Assembly (NCBI RefSeq): GCF_000377945.1
Contig: NZ_KB898923.1
Coordinates: 59,707-123,706 of the forward strand
Origin: Thioalkalivibrio sulfidiphilus
GTDB lineage: Bacteria; Pseudomonadota; Gammaproteobacteria; Ectothiorhodospirales; Ectothiorhodospiraceae
DNA length: 64,000 nucleotides
Direction of reading: 5' to 3'
Shown: positions 8,762 through 17,341 of the stretch, one piece after another
How positions within the stretch are numbered: position 1 is the first letter of the stretch
Layout: each line of letters starts with the position of its first letter
The notes under the pieces: generated by a model
Told to the model about the DNA's origin: nothing
What the model saw: the letters and a program-made list of their open reading frames with translations, nothing else
The model's database searches: none
Translations under genes and position numbers: made by a program

Positions 8762-9714
8762 GCCGCGCCCGGGGCAACGCGCCGCCCATCCACACCCGTT
8801 TCCAGGCCTGGGGGGTCAACCACGCCCAGGCCCTGGTGTTCAGCCTCGGGCGCCTGTACCGCAACCCCTTCGGCGCCGCGCTCACGCTCGCGGTGATCGC
8901 CATCGCCCTGGCCCTGCCCAGCGGCCTGTGGCTGGCGCTCAAGAACCTGCAGGCGGCCAGCGGCGACTGGGACCACGGCGCCCAGCTGTCCGTGTTCGTG
9001 GCCGACTCGGTGACCGACCCCGCCCTGGTGCAGCTGGCCGGACGCATCCAGGCCCTGGAGGCCGTGGAACGGGCCCAGCCGCTCACCCGGGAGGATGCCC
9101 TGGCGGAGTTCCGTGCCCTGTCCGGCTTCGGCGAGGCCCTGGACCTGCTGGACCACAACCCCCTGCCCGCCCTGGTGCTGGTGACCCCGGTGCCCGCCCA
9201 CCAGGGACCCGCCGAGGTCCAGGCCCTGGCCCGCCAGCTGGAGGCCCTGGAAGGGGTGACCCAGGCCCAGGTGGACATGCAGTGGGTGCAGCGCCTGCAG
9301 GCCCTGCTGGAGATGACCCGCCGGGGAGTGGTGCTGGTGGCCATCCTGCTGGGGCTGGGAGTCTTGCTGGTGGTGGGCAACACCATCCGCCTGGACATCC
9401 TCAACCGGCGCCGGGAGATCGAGGTGGCCAAGCTGGTGGGGGCCACCGACGGCTTCATCCGCCGCCCGTTCCTCTACGGCGGCCTGTGGCTCGGCCTGTT
9501 CGGCGGCCTGCTGGCCCTGTTCATCGTGGGGCTCGCCCTGGTGCTCCTGAACGGCCCCGTGCAGCAGCTGGCCGCCCTCTACGGCAGCGACTTCCGCCTC
9601 CAGGGCCCCGGCTTCAGCGGCGCCCTGGGCCTGCTCGGCACTGCCGTCGCCCTGGGCCTGGGCGGCTCCTGGATCGCGGTGGGCCGGCACCTGAGGGAGA
9701 TCGAACCGCAATAA
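8758..9714 (+). CDS. ftsX: Cell division protein FtsX
   Basis: 318 residues. It is the membrane subunit of FtsEX, transmitting ATP hydrolysis by FtsE to periplasmic amidase activators at the septum. There is a cytoplasmic N-terminal stretch, a first membrane segment near 40-60, a periplasmic domain (about 65-185), and three membrane segments in the C-terminal half, with LVGATDGFIRRPFLY between them as in the family. The start overlaps the ftsE stop, which implies translational coupling. Confidence 0.95.
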   Translation: MSRARGNAPPIHTRFQAWGVNHAQALVFSLGRLYRNPFGAALTLAVIAIALALPSGLWLALKNLQAASGDWDHGAQLSVFVADSVTDPALVQLAGRIQALEAVERAQPLTREDALAEFRALSGFGEALDLLDHNPLPALVLVTPVPAHQGPAEVQALARQLEALEGVTQAQVDMQWVQRLQALLEMTRRGVVLVAILLGLGVLLVVGNTIRLDILNRRREIEVAKLVGATDGFIRRPFLYGGLWLGLFGGLLALFIVGLALVLLNGPVQQLAALYGSDFRLQGPGFSGALGLLGTAVALGLGGSWIAVGRHLREIEPQ

Positions 9715-9727
9715 GGCACATTCAGTG

Positions 9728-9851
9728 ATTCAAGATTCAAGATTCAAGATTCAAAATTCAAAATTCAAAATTCAAAATTCAAAATTCAAAGGAAAGACAA
9801 AGACCTGCCATCTCACCACCTTTGAATTTTGAATCTTGAATCTTGAATTTT
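9728..9851. repeat. Heptamer tandem repeat forming an inverted repeat (ftsX-rpoH gap)
   Basis: Nine back-to-back 7-base units occupy 9728-9790: three ATTCAAG then six ATTCAAA. About four complementary units (TTTGAAT, CTTGAAT) follow at 9821-9848, making a long AT-rich stem. It lies directly upstream of the CIRCE/promoter of rpoH. Copy number could vary by slippage. Confidence 0.9.
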
Positions 9852-9873
9852 CCCTCCGGAACTCCCACCCCCT

Positions 9874-9900
9874 TTAGCACTCTAATTCCGCGAGTGCTAA
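9874..9900 (+). promoter_or_regulatory. CIRCE element (HrcA operator) upstream of rpoH
   Basis: The sequence is TTAGCACTC, nine spacer bases, then GAGTGCTAA, which equals the CIRCE consensus at every arm position. HrcA represses heat-shock genes by binding this operator. It lies 40 bases before the rpoH start codon and covers the predicted promoter, so repression of rpoH by HrcA is the simple inference. Confidence 0.93.
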
Positions 9901-9903
9901 AAT
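9874..9903 (+). promoter_or_regulatory. Predicted sigma-70 promoter of rpoH
   Basis: A TTAGCA -35-like hexamer (9874-9879), 18 bases, and a TAAAAT -10-like hexamer (9898-9903) are embedded in the CIRCE. Transcription would start near 9910. The -35 is weak and the -10 is good. Confidence 0.55.
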
Positions 9904-9939
9904 GAGCACGATCGAATGCATCAGGGGGTTTGACCACAT

Positions 9940-10803
9940 ATGACGTCTACAGCACTGATGAAAGGCGGCCCGCATCTGGCCGTGCCGGTGGGCAGCCTGG
10001 ACAGCTACATTCAGGCCATCACCCGCTTGCCGGTGCTGGATGCCGATGAGGAGAAGGCCCTGGCCCGGGACCTGCGGGACCACCAGGACCTGGAGGCCGC
10101 CCGCAAGCTGGTGATGCACAACCTGCGCTTCGTGGTGCACATCGCCCGGGGCTATTCCGGCTACGGCCTGGGCCTGGGCGACCTGATCCAGGAAGGCAAC
10201 ATCGGCCTGATGAAGGCAGTCAAGCGCTTCGATCCGGAGATGGGCGTGCGCCTGATCTCCTTCGCAGTCCACTGGATCCGCGCCGAGATCCATGAATTCA
10301 TCCTGCGCAACTGGCGCATCGTCAAGGTGGCCACCACCAAGGCCCAGCGCAAGCTGTTCTTCAACCTGCGCAGCGCCAAGCAGCGCCTGGGCTGGTTCAA
10401 CAGCGAGGAAGTCAACGCCGTGGCCGACGACCTGGGCGTGACCCCGGCCCAGGTGCTGGAGATGGAGTCCCGCCTGGCCGGCCAGGACGTGAGCTTCGAC
10501 CCGGCCCCGGCGAGCGACGAGGACGGCCCCAGCCTGTCTCCCGCCGAGACCCTGATCGACGAGTCCGGCGACCCGGCGGAGCGCCTGGAGGCGGACGACT
10601 GGGCGGCTCACCACGAGACCCGCCTGCACTCGGGCCTGGAGGCCCTGGACCCGCGCAGCCGCGACATCGTCGCCCGTCGCTGGCTGACGGAACAGAAGGC
10701 CACCCTGCACGAGCTGGCCGCGGAGTACGGCATCTCCGCGGAACGGGTGCGGCAGCTGGAGAGCAACGCCATGCGCAAGCTGCGGGCGAGTCTAGCGGCC
10801 TGA
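9940..10803 (+). CDS. rpoH: RNA polymerase heat-shock sigma factor RpoH (sigma-32)
   Basis: 287 residues. It directs RNA polymerase to heat-shock promoters. Region 2 ([17 protein letters not shown] through [15 protein letters not shown], about 60-98) is followed by the RpoH-specific box [19 protein letters not shown] (near 130-148). The region 4 helix-turn-helix ends [20 protein letters not shown] purine stretch AGGGGG lies 13 bases ahead of the ATG. In most gammaproteobacteria RpoH is controlled by mRNA structure and DnaK; here a CIRCE adds probable HrcA control. A strong terminator follows the stop. Confidence 0.97.
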   Translation: MTSTALMKGGPHLAVPVGSLDSYIQAITRLPVLDADEEKALARDLRDHQDLEAARKLVMHNLRFVVHIARGYSGYGLGLGDLIQEGNIGLMKAVKRFDPEMGVRLISFAVHWIRAEIHEFILRNWRIVKVATTKAQRKLFFNLRSAKQRLGWFNSEEVNAVADDLGVTPAQVLEMESRLAGQDVSFDPAPASDEDGPSLSPAETLIDESGDPAERLEADDWAAHHETRLHSGLEALDPRSRDIVARRWLTEQKATLHELAAEYGISAERVRQLESNAMRKLRASLAA

Positions 10804-10821
10804 AACCAACTGACACCCAGA

Positions 10822-10856
10822 AATGAAAAAAGCGGCCCTTGGCCGCTTTTTTCATT
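10822..10856 (+). terminator. Intrinsic terminator after rpoH, probably bidirectional
   Basis: The stem AATGAAAAAAGCGGCC with a CTT loop is followed by GGCCGCTTTTTTCATT. Runs of T occur on both strands, so it can end rpoH transcription and also the minus-strand cco transcript. Confidence 0.92.
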
Positions 10857-10889
10857 GGGCTGCCTTGGCAGGCAGCCTGGCGAGATCCC

Positions 10890-10985
10890 TCAGCCGCCGA
10901 AGAAGATGACGGACAGGAAGCTCAGCCAGGACATCACGATCAGGGCGATGGTGATGGTCAGGGGAAAATTCTCGAAACTGAACAT
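10890..10985 (-). CDS. 31-residue single-pass membrane peptide at the end of the cco locus
   Basis: Starts at the ATG at 10985 with GAGGG about 9 bases upstream. The product begins MFSFENFPLTITIALIV and ends SFLSVIFFGG, so nearly the whole chain is one membrane helix. It is the last frame of the minus-strand cco series, before the bidirectional terminator, and 104 bases after ccoS. Small subunits such as CcoM are known in some cbb3 oxidases; this sequence is not recognisably CcoM. It could be an oxidase-associated peptide or an unrelated membrane microprotein. Confidence 0.55.
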   Translation of the reverse strand: MFSFENFPLTITIALIVMSWLSFLSVIFFGG

Positions 10986-11089
10986 GGTCTCAGCCCTCTG
11001 CTGACGGGTCCGGTGTGTCCGGACCATTTCGAACGGGCGGTGTCCAGACAGACCCCCCCACCCACATAACCGGGGCACATCCTAGTCAA

Positions 11090-11299
11090 TCAGTCGCCCC
11101 GCTTCAAGTCGTCCCTGCCCCCTGCCTCACCCTGCTCCTCGTCTCGGGGGATCATGGGGTCGTCGTCATCCATGAGGATGCGGTGGGCCGGCCCTTCCAG
11201 GTCCTCGTACTGTCCGGAGCGTACCGCCCACAGGAAGGCGGCGATCACCACGGCCAGGAACACCATGCCAAGGGGAATGAGCAGGTAGAGGATATCCAT
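11090..11299 (-). CDS. ccoS: cbb3-type cytochrome oxidase assembly protein CcoS
   Basis: 69 residues. One N-terminal membrane helix (about 4-25) is followed by the family signature FLWAVRSGQYEDLEGPA and RIL. CcoS is needed to insert heme and copper into CcoN. It lies 30 bases downstream of ccoI in the same direction, in the standard ccoG-ccoH-ccoI-ccoS order. Confidence 0.93.
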   Translation of the reverse strand: MDILYLLIPLGMVFLAVVIAAFLWAVRSGQYEDLEGPAHRILMDDDDPMIPRDEEQGEAGGRDDLKRGD

Positions 11300-11329
11300 G
11301 AAAACAGGTCATCTCCGTGGCGGTGAATG

Positions 11330-13846
11330 TCAGCGCCGGGGTGACGGGTTCTCGCGCAGGCGCAGGGAGTTGACCACCACGATCAGCGAGGACAGCGACA
11401 TGCCCAGGGCCGCCATCCAGGGGGTCAGCACACCGCTGGCCGCCACCGGCAGGGCAATGACATTGTAACCGATGGCCCAGCGGATGTTCTGGCGCACGAT
11501 CTGCACCATGCGCCGGGACAGGCGGTGGGCGTTGGGCAGCTGGCCCAGGCGGTCGCCGTACAGGATCATGTCGGCGCTGGCCTGGGCCAGGTGCGTCCCC
11601 TCGGCCATGGCGATGGAGACGTGGGCCCGGGACAGGACGGGTGCGTCGTTGATGCCGTCCCCCACCATGGCCACCACCGCCCCGGGACGCGCCTGCAGTT
11701 CGGCCAGTGCCTGGAGTTTGTCCTCCGGCCTCAGGCCGCCCCGGGCCTGGTCGATGCCCAGGCCTGCGGCCACGTGGCGCACGGTGTCCGGATGATCCCC
11801 GGAGAACAGGTGCACACCGAGGCCCCGGGCCTTGAGGGCCGCCACGCACTCGGCGGCGTCCTCGCGCAGCCTGTCTTCCAGGACGAAGGCCGCCAGCGGA
11901 CCCGACTCGCCGCCCAGCAGCACCAGGCTGCCGGTGGGATGTCTGCGCGCCAGCTCGGCGAGTGCCTGCGTGGGCCAGGATTGCGCGGGAGCGAGCGCCG
12001 CCACGAAGTCGGCGGCACCGATGCGATAACGCACCCCATCCACACGGCCCTCCATGCCCAGTCCCGGCGTGGAGCGCTGCTCGGTAAGCTGACCCGCCGG
12101 GGTCCCGGCGCGCTGGAACACCCGGGCCACCGGGTGTTCCGAGCCCTGTTCCAGCACCGCCGCCAGGGCCAGGCAGGCTGCCTCGCCACAGTCCCCCAGC
12201 ACCAGGGTCTCCGCCCGCGCCAGACGGCCCTCGGTCAGCGTGCCGGTCTTGTCGAACACCACGTCGGTGGCCTCCGCCAGGGTCTCCAGGGCGTGGCCCC
12301 GTGTGACCAGTACACCCCGGCCCGTAAGGCTACCGGTGGCGGCCGTGAGGGCCACCGGGGTGGCCAGGGCCAGGGCGCAGGGACAGGTCACCACCAGCAT
12401 GGCCACCATCACCCAGAAGGCCCGGGAGGGATCGATCCAGAACCACCACACCGCGCCCACGATGGCGGTCAGCAGCAGCACGGCGGCAACGAAATGCCCC
12501 GTGCCCCGCTCGGCCATGCGTGCCAGGCGCGGCTTTTCCGTCTGGGCCCGGTCCAGCAGGCGCTGGATGGCGGAGAGCAACGTGTCCGCGCCCACCTTGT
12601 CCACGCGCATGACCAGGGGGCTTTCCACGTTCACCGTGCCGCCGGTGAGTTCGTCGCCGCTCTGGCGCAGCCTGGGCAGGCTCTCGCCGGTGATCATGGC
12701 CTCGTTGACGCTGGAGCGTCCCTCCAGCACCGTGCCGTCGGCGGGCACGGTATCGCCCGGGCGAATCCGCACCCGGTCGCCGGGGGCCAGGTCCGCCACC
12801 GGCACCGGCACGTCGCCCTGATCGGTGATGCGGATGGCCATGGCGGGCAGCAGCTTGCCCAGGGCCTCGGTGGCCTGGCCGGCACGCTGGCGCGCGCCCA
12901 TCTCCAGGTAGCGCCCGGTGAGCAGGAAGAACACGAACATGGTGACCGACTCGAAGTAGACCTCCCCCGAGGCGGTGATGGTTGCCCAGCCGCTGGCCAG
13001 GTAGGTGCTGCCGATGGCGAGCGCCACGGGCACGTCCATGCCCAGCTGGCGTTGGCGCAGGTCGCGCCAGGCGCTGGTGAAGAAGGTGCTCCCGGCGTAG
13101 AGCACCACCGGGGTGGCCACCAGGAAGGCCACCCAGCGGATGAACTGCATCATGCCCTCGTAGTCCGGCTCGTCACCGCCGATCCACAGGGCCACCGCCA
13201 GCATCATCACCTGCATCATGCCCAGACCCGCCACGGCGAGCCGGCGCAGGGCGGCGTTGCGCTCCCGCTGGTAGACCTCTTCCTGGCGGCCCGGGTCGAA
13301 GGGGTGGGCACGGTAGCCGATGTCGCGGATGGCCTTGAGGATGTCGCTCAGATGGATCTGCGAGTCGTCCCAGCGCAGGCGCGCCCGGTGGGTGGAATAG
13401 TTGACCGCGAACTCCAGCACCCCGGGCAGGGATTTCACGTGACGCTCGTTGAGCCACACGCAGGCGGCGCACACGATGCCCTCCAGGATCAGGGCCGCCT
13501 CGCGCACGTTGGCATCGTCCACGCGCACGAAGCTGCGCTGCAGCTCGGGACGGTCGTAGAGGGCCAGCTCGTCGCGCAGGGCGGCGGGCATGGCATCGGC
13601 GGGGCCGGCGGGGGTCTCGGTGCGGTGCAGGTAGTAGTCGCTCAGGCCGGCGTCGACGATGGCCTGGGCCACGGCCTGACAACCCGGGCAGCACATGGCC
13701 CGGGGCTGCTTGTGGATGGTCACCCCGTAATGGGCACCGGGAGGGATCGGCTGAGCGCAGTGGAAACAGGACGCCTCGGCGCCCTGACGGTCCGGCGTCA
13801 AGGCGTCAGGCGATGACGTGTCCTGTGCAGCGGGGTCTGCGCTCAC
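11330..13846 (-). CDS. ccoI: Copper-exporting P1B-type ATPase CcoI (FixI)
   Basis: 838 residues. It supplies copper for cbb3 oxidase maturation by pumping Cu(I) across the inner membrane. The N-terminal metal-binding region has C27, C30, C53 and C56, followed by an HMA-like domain with CAAC at 126-129. The transport motif CPC is at 488-490, the phosphorylation motif DKTGT begins at 532, HP at 571-572 and GDGINDAP at 729-736. It overlaps the ccoH stop by 4 bases. Confidence 0.96.
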   Translation of the reverse strand: MSADPAAQDTSSPDALTPDRQGAEASCFHCAQPIPPGAHYGVTIHKQPRAMCCPGCQAVAQAIVDAGLSDYYLHRTETPAGPADAMPAALRDELALYDRPELQRSFVRVDDANVREAALILEGIVCAACVWLNERHVKSLPGVLEFAVNYSTHRARLRWDDSQIHLSDILKAIRDIGYRAHPFDPGRQEEVYQRERNAALRRLAVAGLGMMQVMMLAVALWIGGDEPDYEGMMQFIRWVAFLVATPVVLYAGSTFFTSAWRDLRQRQLGMDVPVALAIGSTYLASGWATITASGEVYFESVTMFVFFLLTGRYLEMGARQRAGQATEALGKLLPAMAIRITDQGDVPVPVADLAPGDRVRIRPGDTVPADGTVLEGRSSVNEAMITGESLPRLRQSGDELTGGTVNVESPLVMRVDKVGADTLLSAIQRLLDRAQTEKPRLARMAERGTGHFVAAVLLLTAIVGAVWWFWIDPSRAFWVMVAMLVVTCPCALALATPVALTAATGSLTGRGVLVTRGHALETLAEATDVVFDKTGTLTEGRLARAETLVLGDCGEAACLALAAVLEQGSEHPVARVFQRAGTPAGQLTEQRSTPGLGMEGRVDGVRYRIGAADFVAALAPAQSWPTQALAELARRHPTGSLVLLGGESGPLAAFVLEDRLREDAAECVAALKARGLGVHLFSGDHPDTVRHVAAGLGIDQARGGLRPEDKLQALAELQARPGAVVAMVGDGINDAPVLSRAHVSIAMAEGTHLAQASADMILYGDRLGQLPNAHRLSRRMVQIVRQNIRWAIGYNVIALPVAASGVLTPWMAALGMSLSSLIVVVNSLRLRENPSPRR

Positions 13847-14664
13847 CCTTCACGTACGGAGGTCATGCCGCGCTGCTCATGGACCTCATCGCCGCGCCGC
13901 ACCCTGACAAACACCTCCCAGGCACCCGGCAGGGGCAGGGCCACGGCGCCCTGGAACACGCCGGGGGAGACGGACTGAAGCTCGAAGCCGGTATCGTCGC
14001 GGGCATCCGAGGGGCGTGCGAACATGCCGTACACCTGCACGTCGCTCAGGGGATGGCCGTCGCGGTCGGTGACCTTGACCTGGAAGGTGGCCGGCTGGCC
14101 GTGACGCGGGGCCTGCAGCCAGCCCTGGCTCACCTGCCAGCCCCGTTCCCGCTGCTCCAGCACGCGGTCCAGGTATTCGCTGTACTGGGTTTCCTTGCGG
14201 AAGTGGTCGTTGATCACCGTGCCAGGGAAGTGCGAGGTGACCTGCTGGGCGCCACCCCGGGGTTCGGGCAGCAGGGTGCCGACCAGGTGGCTGGGCATGC
14301 CGTTATTGGCCAGGTAGATGATGGTGGCGTCCACGCTGGCGATGACGAAGAAGAAGCCCACGATGGTGGCCGGCGCCCAGTGGAACCAGCGTCCGCCCTT
14401 GCGTCCGGAGCCGCGGCTCGCCTCCCACTGGGAGGTGATGATGCCCAGGCCATAGGGCACGATCACGAACAGGGCCAGCTGGATGGCGAACACATCCGCG
14501 CCGTCCCAGAAGATGATCTGCAGGGGCAGGAACACGCACAGCATGGCCACGATGACCACCAGGGTCGCCTGATAGGCGCGCAGCGTGGTCATGCGGTAGA
14601 CGAGCACGTAGGCCAGGAACGAGGCCAGCACGCCAATGCTCAGTTTGATCAGCAGATGTTCCAC
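13843..14664 (-). CDS. ccoH: FixH/CcoH-like protein with an extra N-terminal membrane domain
   Basis: 273 residues, about 100 longer than ordinary CcoH. The C-terminal part is typical: a membrane helix (FFFVIASVDATIIYLA, about 103-118), then a periplasmic beta-domain with ATFQVKVTDRDGHPLSDVQVYGMFARPSD. The first 90 residues contain about three more membrane segments (starting MEHLLIKLSIGVLASFLAYV and VVIVAMLCVFLPLQIIF) not found in standard CcoH. CcoH assists cbb3 assembly and associates with CcoN. Whether the extension is a fused small gene is unknown. Confidence 0.82.
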   Translation of the reverse strand: MEHLLIKLSIGVLASFLAYVLVYRMTTLRAYQATLVVIVAMLCVFLPLQIIFWDGADVFAIQLALFVIVPYGLGIITSQWEASRGSGRKGGRWFHWAPATIVGFFFVIASVDATIIYLANNGMPSHLVGTLLPEPRGGAQQVTSHFPGTVINDHFRKETQYSEYLDRVLEQRERGWQVSQGWLQAPRHGQPATFQVKVTDRDGHPLSDVQVYGMFARPSDARDDTGFELQSVSPGVFQGAVALPLPGAWEVFVRVRRGDEVHEQRGMTSVREG

Positions 14665-14697
14665 GAAAACACCTCCTCTCGCGGATGGTTCAGCCGC

Positions 14698-16104
14698 TCA
14701 GCGACTGTAAAAATGGCTCGGCAGTTCCAGTACCGAAAGGTCTTCGTTGTCCAGCGGCACGACGCGGAACAGGATCTCACGCTGGTGCACACTGGGGTCG
14801 CTCACGTGATAGCGCACCCGCGCCAGCACCCGGGTGCTGTGTTCCGGGGTCAGATGCACCACGTCGATGCGCCCGGTGTCCAGCTCCGCCCCCTCAAGCC
14901 CGTGCAGCTCGATGCGCAGGGCCACGGTCTGCTGGGTCTTGTTGTTGATCTTGATCTCGTAGCTGTTCTGGATGGCGCCGTCCGAGAGCTGTACGAACAG
15001 CGGCTGACGCACCTGCGCCACGGAGGCATCCAGCTGCGGCTGGGTGAGGATGCTCCAGGCCAGCAGCACGACCATGATGGCCAGGGCCACACCGTAGCCA
15101 ATGTTCTTCAGCTTCAGCAAGCGGGTGGGCTTGCCTTCCAGGGCATTCTCCGAGGTGTAGCGGATCAGCCCCCGGGGCCAGTTCATCTTGTCCATGATGG
15201 TGTCACAGGCGTCCACGCACAGGGCACAGTGGATGCACTGGTACTGAAGCCCGTTGCGTATGTCGATGCCGGTGGGGCAGACCTGCACGCAGTAGCCGCA
15301 GTCGATGCAGTCGCCGACGCCCTTGGCTTGGCGTTCTTCCCGGGTCTTGAGCCCGGCAGCCACCTTGGCACGCCCGGCACTGCCCTCGCCCCGCTTGTCG
15401 TCGTAGGAGACGATCAGGGTGTCCCGATCGAACATCACGCTCTGGAAGCGGGCATAGGGGCACATGTAAGTGCACACCTGTTCCCGCGCCAGTCCCGCCA
15501 TCACGTAGGTGGTGACGGTGAGGAACACGGTCGTGGCGTAGGCCGGGAACGGCGCCTGACCTGTGAAGATCTCCTTGAACAGGGTCGGCGCATCGGCCCA
15601 GTACAGGGTGAAGGTCAGGCCCGTGGCGAAGGCCGTGAGCAGCCACAACGCATGGGTGGCGCCCAGCTTGAGGATCTTCTCGGCGCCCCAGGGCTGCTTG
15701 GACAGACGGATACGCGCCGGGCGCTCGCCCTGCACCAGCCGCTCGAACAGCATGTAGACATCGGTCCACAGGGTCTGGAAACAGAAGTACCCGCAGAACA
15801 CCCGTCCCGCCAGGCCCGTGACCAGGAACAGCAGCATGGCGGCGATCATCAGGAAACCCGCCAGCCAGAAGATGTCCTGGGGGTAGACGATCAGGTCAAA
15901 GAGGTAGAAGCGGCGGCCGGGGATGTCGAACAGCACCGCTTGGGCGGCGCCGTAGTCCCGGTGCCAGCGCACCCAGGGGAGCAGGAAGTAGACCGCGTAC
16001 GCGAGTGCCAGGATGCCCCATTTGAGCGTGCGGAAGCGACCCTTCACCGACCGCGGGTAGATCGCGATTCGGGCCTGGTAGTCTTGCTCGCGAGTGTCAC
16101 TCAT
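14698..16104 (-). CDS. ccoG: cbb3 oxidase accessory ferredoxin-like protein CcoG (RdxA/FixG)
   Basis: 468 residues. Four to five membrane segments flank CGYFC (104-108) and CTYMCP (211-216). Two 4Fe-4S ligand sets follow, C266/C269/C272/C276 and C290/C293/C296/C300. A periplasmic Ig-like domain forms the C-terminus (NNKTQQTVALRIELHGLEGAELD). CcoG is a cupric reductase that delivers Cu(I) for CcoN maturation. It is 33 bases from ccoH and separated from ccoP by a terminator-like hairpin. Confidence 0.95.
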   Translation of the reverse strand: MSDTREQDYQARIAIYPRSVKGRFRTLKWGILALAYAVYFLLPWVRWHRDYGAAQAVLFDIPGRRFYLFDLIVYPQDIFWLAGFLMIAAMLLFLVTGLAGRVFCGYFCFQTLWTDVYMLFERLVQGERPARIRLSKQPWGAEKILKLGATHALWLLTAFATGLTFTLYWADAPTLFKEIFTGQAPFPAYATTVFLTVTTYVMAGLAREQVCTYMCPYARFQSVMFDRDTLIVSYDDKRGEGSAGRAKVAAGLKTREERQAKGVGDCIDCGYCVQVCPTGIDIRNGLQYQCIHCALCVDACDTIMDKMNWPRGLIRYTSENALEGKPTRLLKLKNIGYGVALAIMVVLLAWSILTQPQLDASVAQVRQPLFVQLSDGAIQNSYEIKINNKTQQTVALRIELHGLEGAELDTGRIDVVHLTPEHSTRVLARVRYHVSDPSVHQREILFRVVPLDNEDLSVLELPSHFYSR

Positions 16105-16133
16105 AGGATTGCCACAGGCGCGTTACAGAGGCG

Positions 16134-16165
16134 CAAAAACCCAGGGCCGGCCAGCCGGCCCCGGG
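16134..16165 (-). terminator. Terminator-like hairpin between ccoP and ccoG
   Basis: Read on the minus strand, a GC-rich stem (CCCGGGGCCGGC pairing with GCCGGCCCTGGG) is followed by TTTTT. It would end or attenuate the ccoNOQP transcript before the ccoGHIS assembly genes. Confidence 0.75.
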
Positions 16166-16196
16166 TATTCAGACATCATGTCTGTGAGAATGTTGC

Positions 16197-17120
16197 TTAC
16201 TGACCGCCGCCCAGCTGATGCACGTAGGCCGTCAGGACCTTGATCTCGATGGGCGAGAGACGGTCGGCGAAGGCCGGCATCTGGCGCTGAATGCCATTGC
16301 GCAGCACGCTCTTGACCAGTTCCACGCGGGCATCATGATCAGCCGCGTTGGGCACGTCGATGATCTGCCAGATGTTGTTGGTCAGGTTGGGGGCGCCCTG
16401 GGACGTGCGGCCCACACCACCGACGTTGTGGCACTGGAAGCAACCACCCTCGGCACCGTGGAAGATGCGGTCGCCACGGCCGATGGCATCGGCGTCACCG
16501 CCCTCGTAACCGGCGATGGACAGCACGTAGACGGCCACGTCGGTCATCTGGTCGGCGTTCAGGGTCTCGCGGTAGGAGGGCATGTAGCCGAGGCGGCCCT
16601 GAATCAGGGTCTCCTCGATGCGCTCCACGGTGCCGCCCCACAGCCAGTCGTCGTTGGCCAGGTTGGGATACAGACCCACGATGCCGGCGCCACCCACCTG
16701 GTGGCAGGCGGCGCAGAAGTCGCCGTAGATGCCGTGGGCGTAGGAGCGCACGAAGGCGAGCTTGTCGGCGTCGGTGAGGATCTCCTCGTAGCTGGCGGCA
16801 GCGATCTGCTCCAGGAACTCGCGCTGGCGCACGGCGGACGGACTGGACTGCATGTCGCGGACCAGCAGGGCGCGGGTGTTCCAGTGGGTCGTGCGCTCCT
16901 CGCCATCCACCTCGAAGGTGATGGTGTTGAAGCCCTTGGTGAAGGTGTTGCCCACGGGCCAGGCCGGATACATGAGCCAGTACACCACGGCGAACACCAC
17001 GGTGGCGTAGAAGCCCCACAGCCACCAGCGCGGCAGCGGATTGTTGTATTCCTGCAGATCACCGTCCCAGGCATGACCCGTGGTCTGGACTGCGCCTTTC
17101 TTCTCGGTCGGCTTGCTCAT
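16197..17120 (-). CDS. ccoP: cbb3-type cytochrome c oxidase subunit III CcoP
   Basis: 307 residues, a membrane-anchored diheme cytochrome c that passes electrons to CcoO/CcoN. A cytoplasmic N-terminus is followed by a membrane helix (about 33-52), then heme motifs CAACH (136-140) and CFQCH (227-231), with probable axial methionines in GYMPSY and QRQMPAF. Its start overlaps the end of ccoQ by 4 bases. Confidence 0.96.
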   Translation of the reverse strand: MSKPTEKKGAVQTTGHAWDGDLQEYNNPLPRWWLWGFYATVVFAVVYWLMYPAWPVGNTFTKGFNTITFEVDGEERTTHWNTRALLVRDMQSSPSAVRQREFLEQIAAASYEEILTDADKLAFVRSYAHGIYGDFCAACHQVGGAGIVGLYPNLANDDWLWGGTVERIEETLIQGRLGYMPSYRETLNADQMTDVAVYVLSIAGYEGGDADAIGRGDRIFHGAEGGCFQCHNVGGVGRTSQGAPNLTNNIWQIIDVPNAADHDARVELVKSVLRNGIQRQMPAFADRLSPIEIKVLTAYVHQLGGGQ

Positions 17121-17317
17121 CGCTTTTTCCCGTTATCGCTGTTCGCCGGTTCGTCGTCATCGTCCAATGGCATGAGACGATAGGACTCAAGGCGTTTGGA
17201 TCGCTTCTTGCTGCCGAACAGGTAGATCAGGATGCCGATGTACAGACTGAAGAACAGCAGCAGGGCGACCACCTTGCTGTTGCTCATATCGGTAAACCAA
17301 TACCACAAGTCCAGCAA
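17117..17317 (-). CDS. ccoQ: cbb3-type oxidase small subunit CcoQ
   Basis: 66 residues with one membrane helix (SKVVALLLFFSLYIGILIYLF) and a basic then acidic C-terminal tail. Position between ccoO and ccoP and the length fit CcoQ (FixQ), which stabilises CcoP in the complex. Confidence 0.88.
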   Translation of the reverse strand: MLDLWYWFTDMSNSKVVALLLFFSLYIGILIYLFGSKKRSKRLESYRLMPLDDDDEPANSDNGKKR

Positions 17318-17341
17318 CGTTCTTTACCTCTAGGCCGATCG

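Noticed and set aside
9728..9790. Tandem ATTCAAG/ATTCAAA units as a CRISPR array
   Set aside because: Units are 7 bases and contiguous, with no spacers and no cas genes nearby.
11525..16203. Very long open frames on the plus strand opposite ccoI, ccoH and ccoG (763 and 796 codons)
   Set aside because: They are shadows caused by high third-position GC. Their translations are His/Gly/Gln-rich without domains, while the minus strand encodes complete known proteins.
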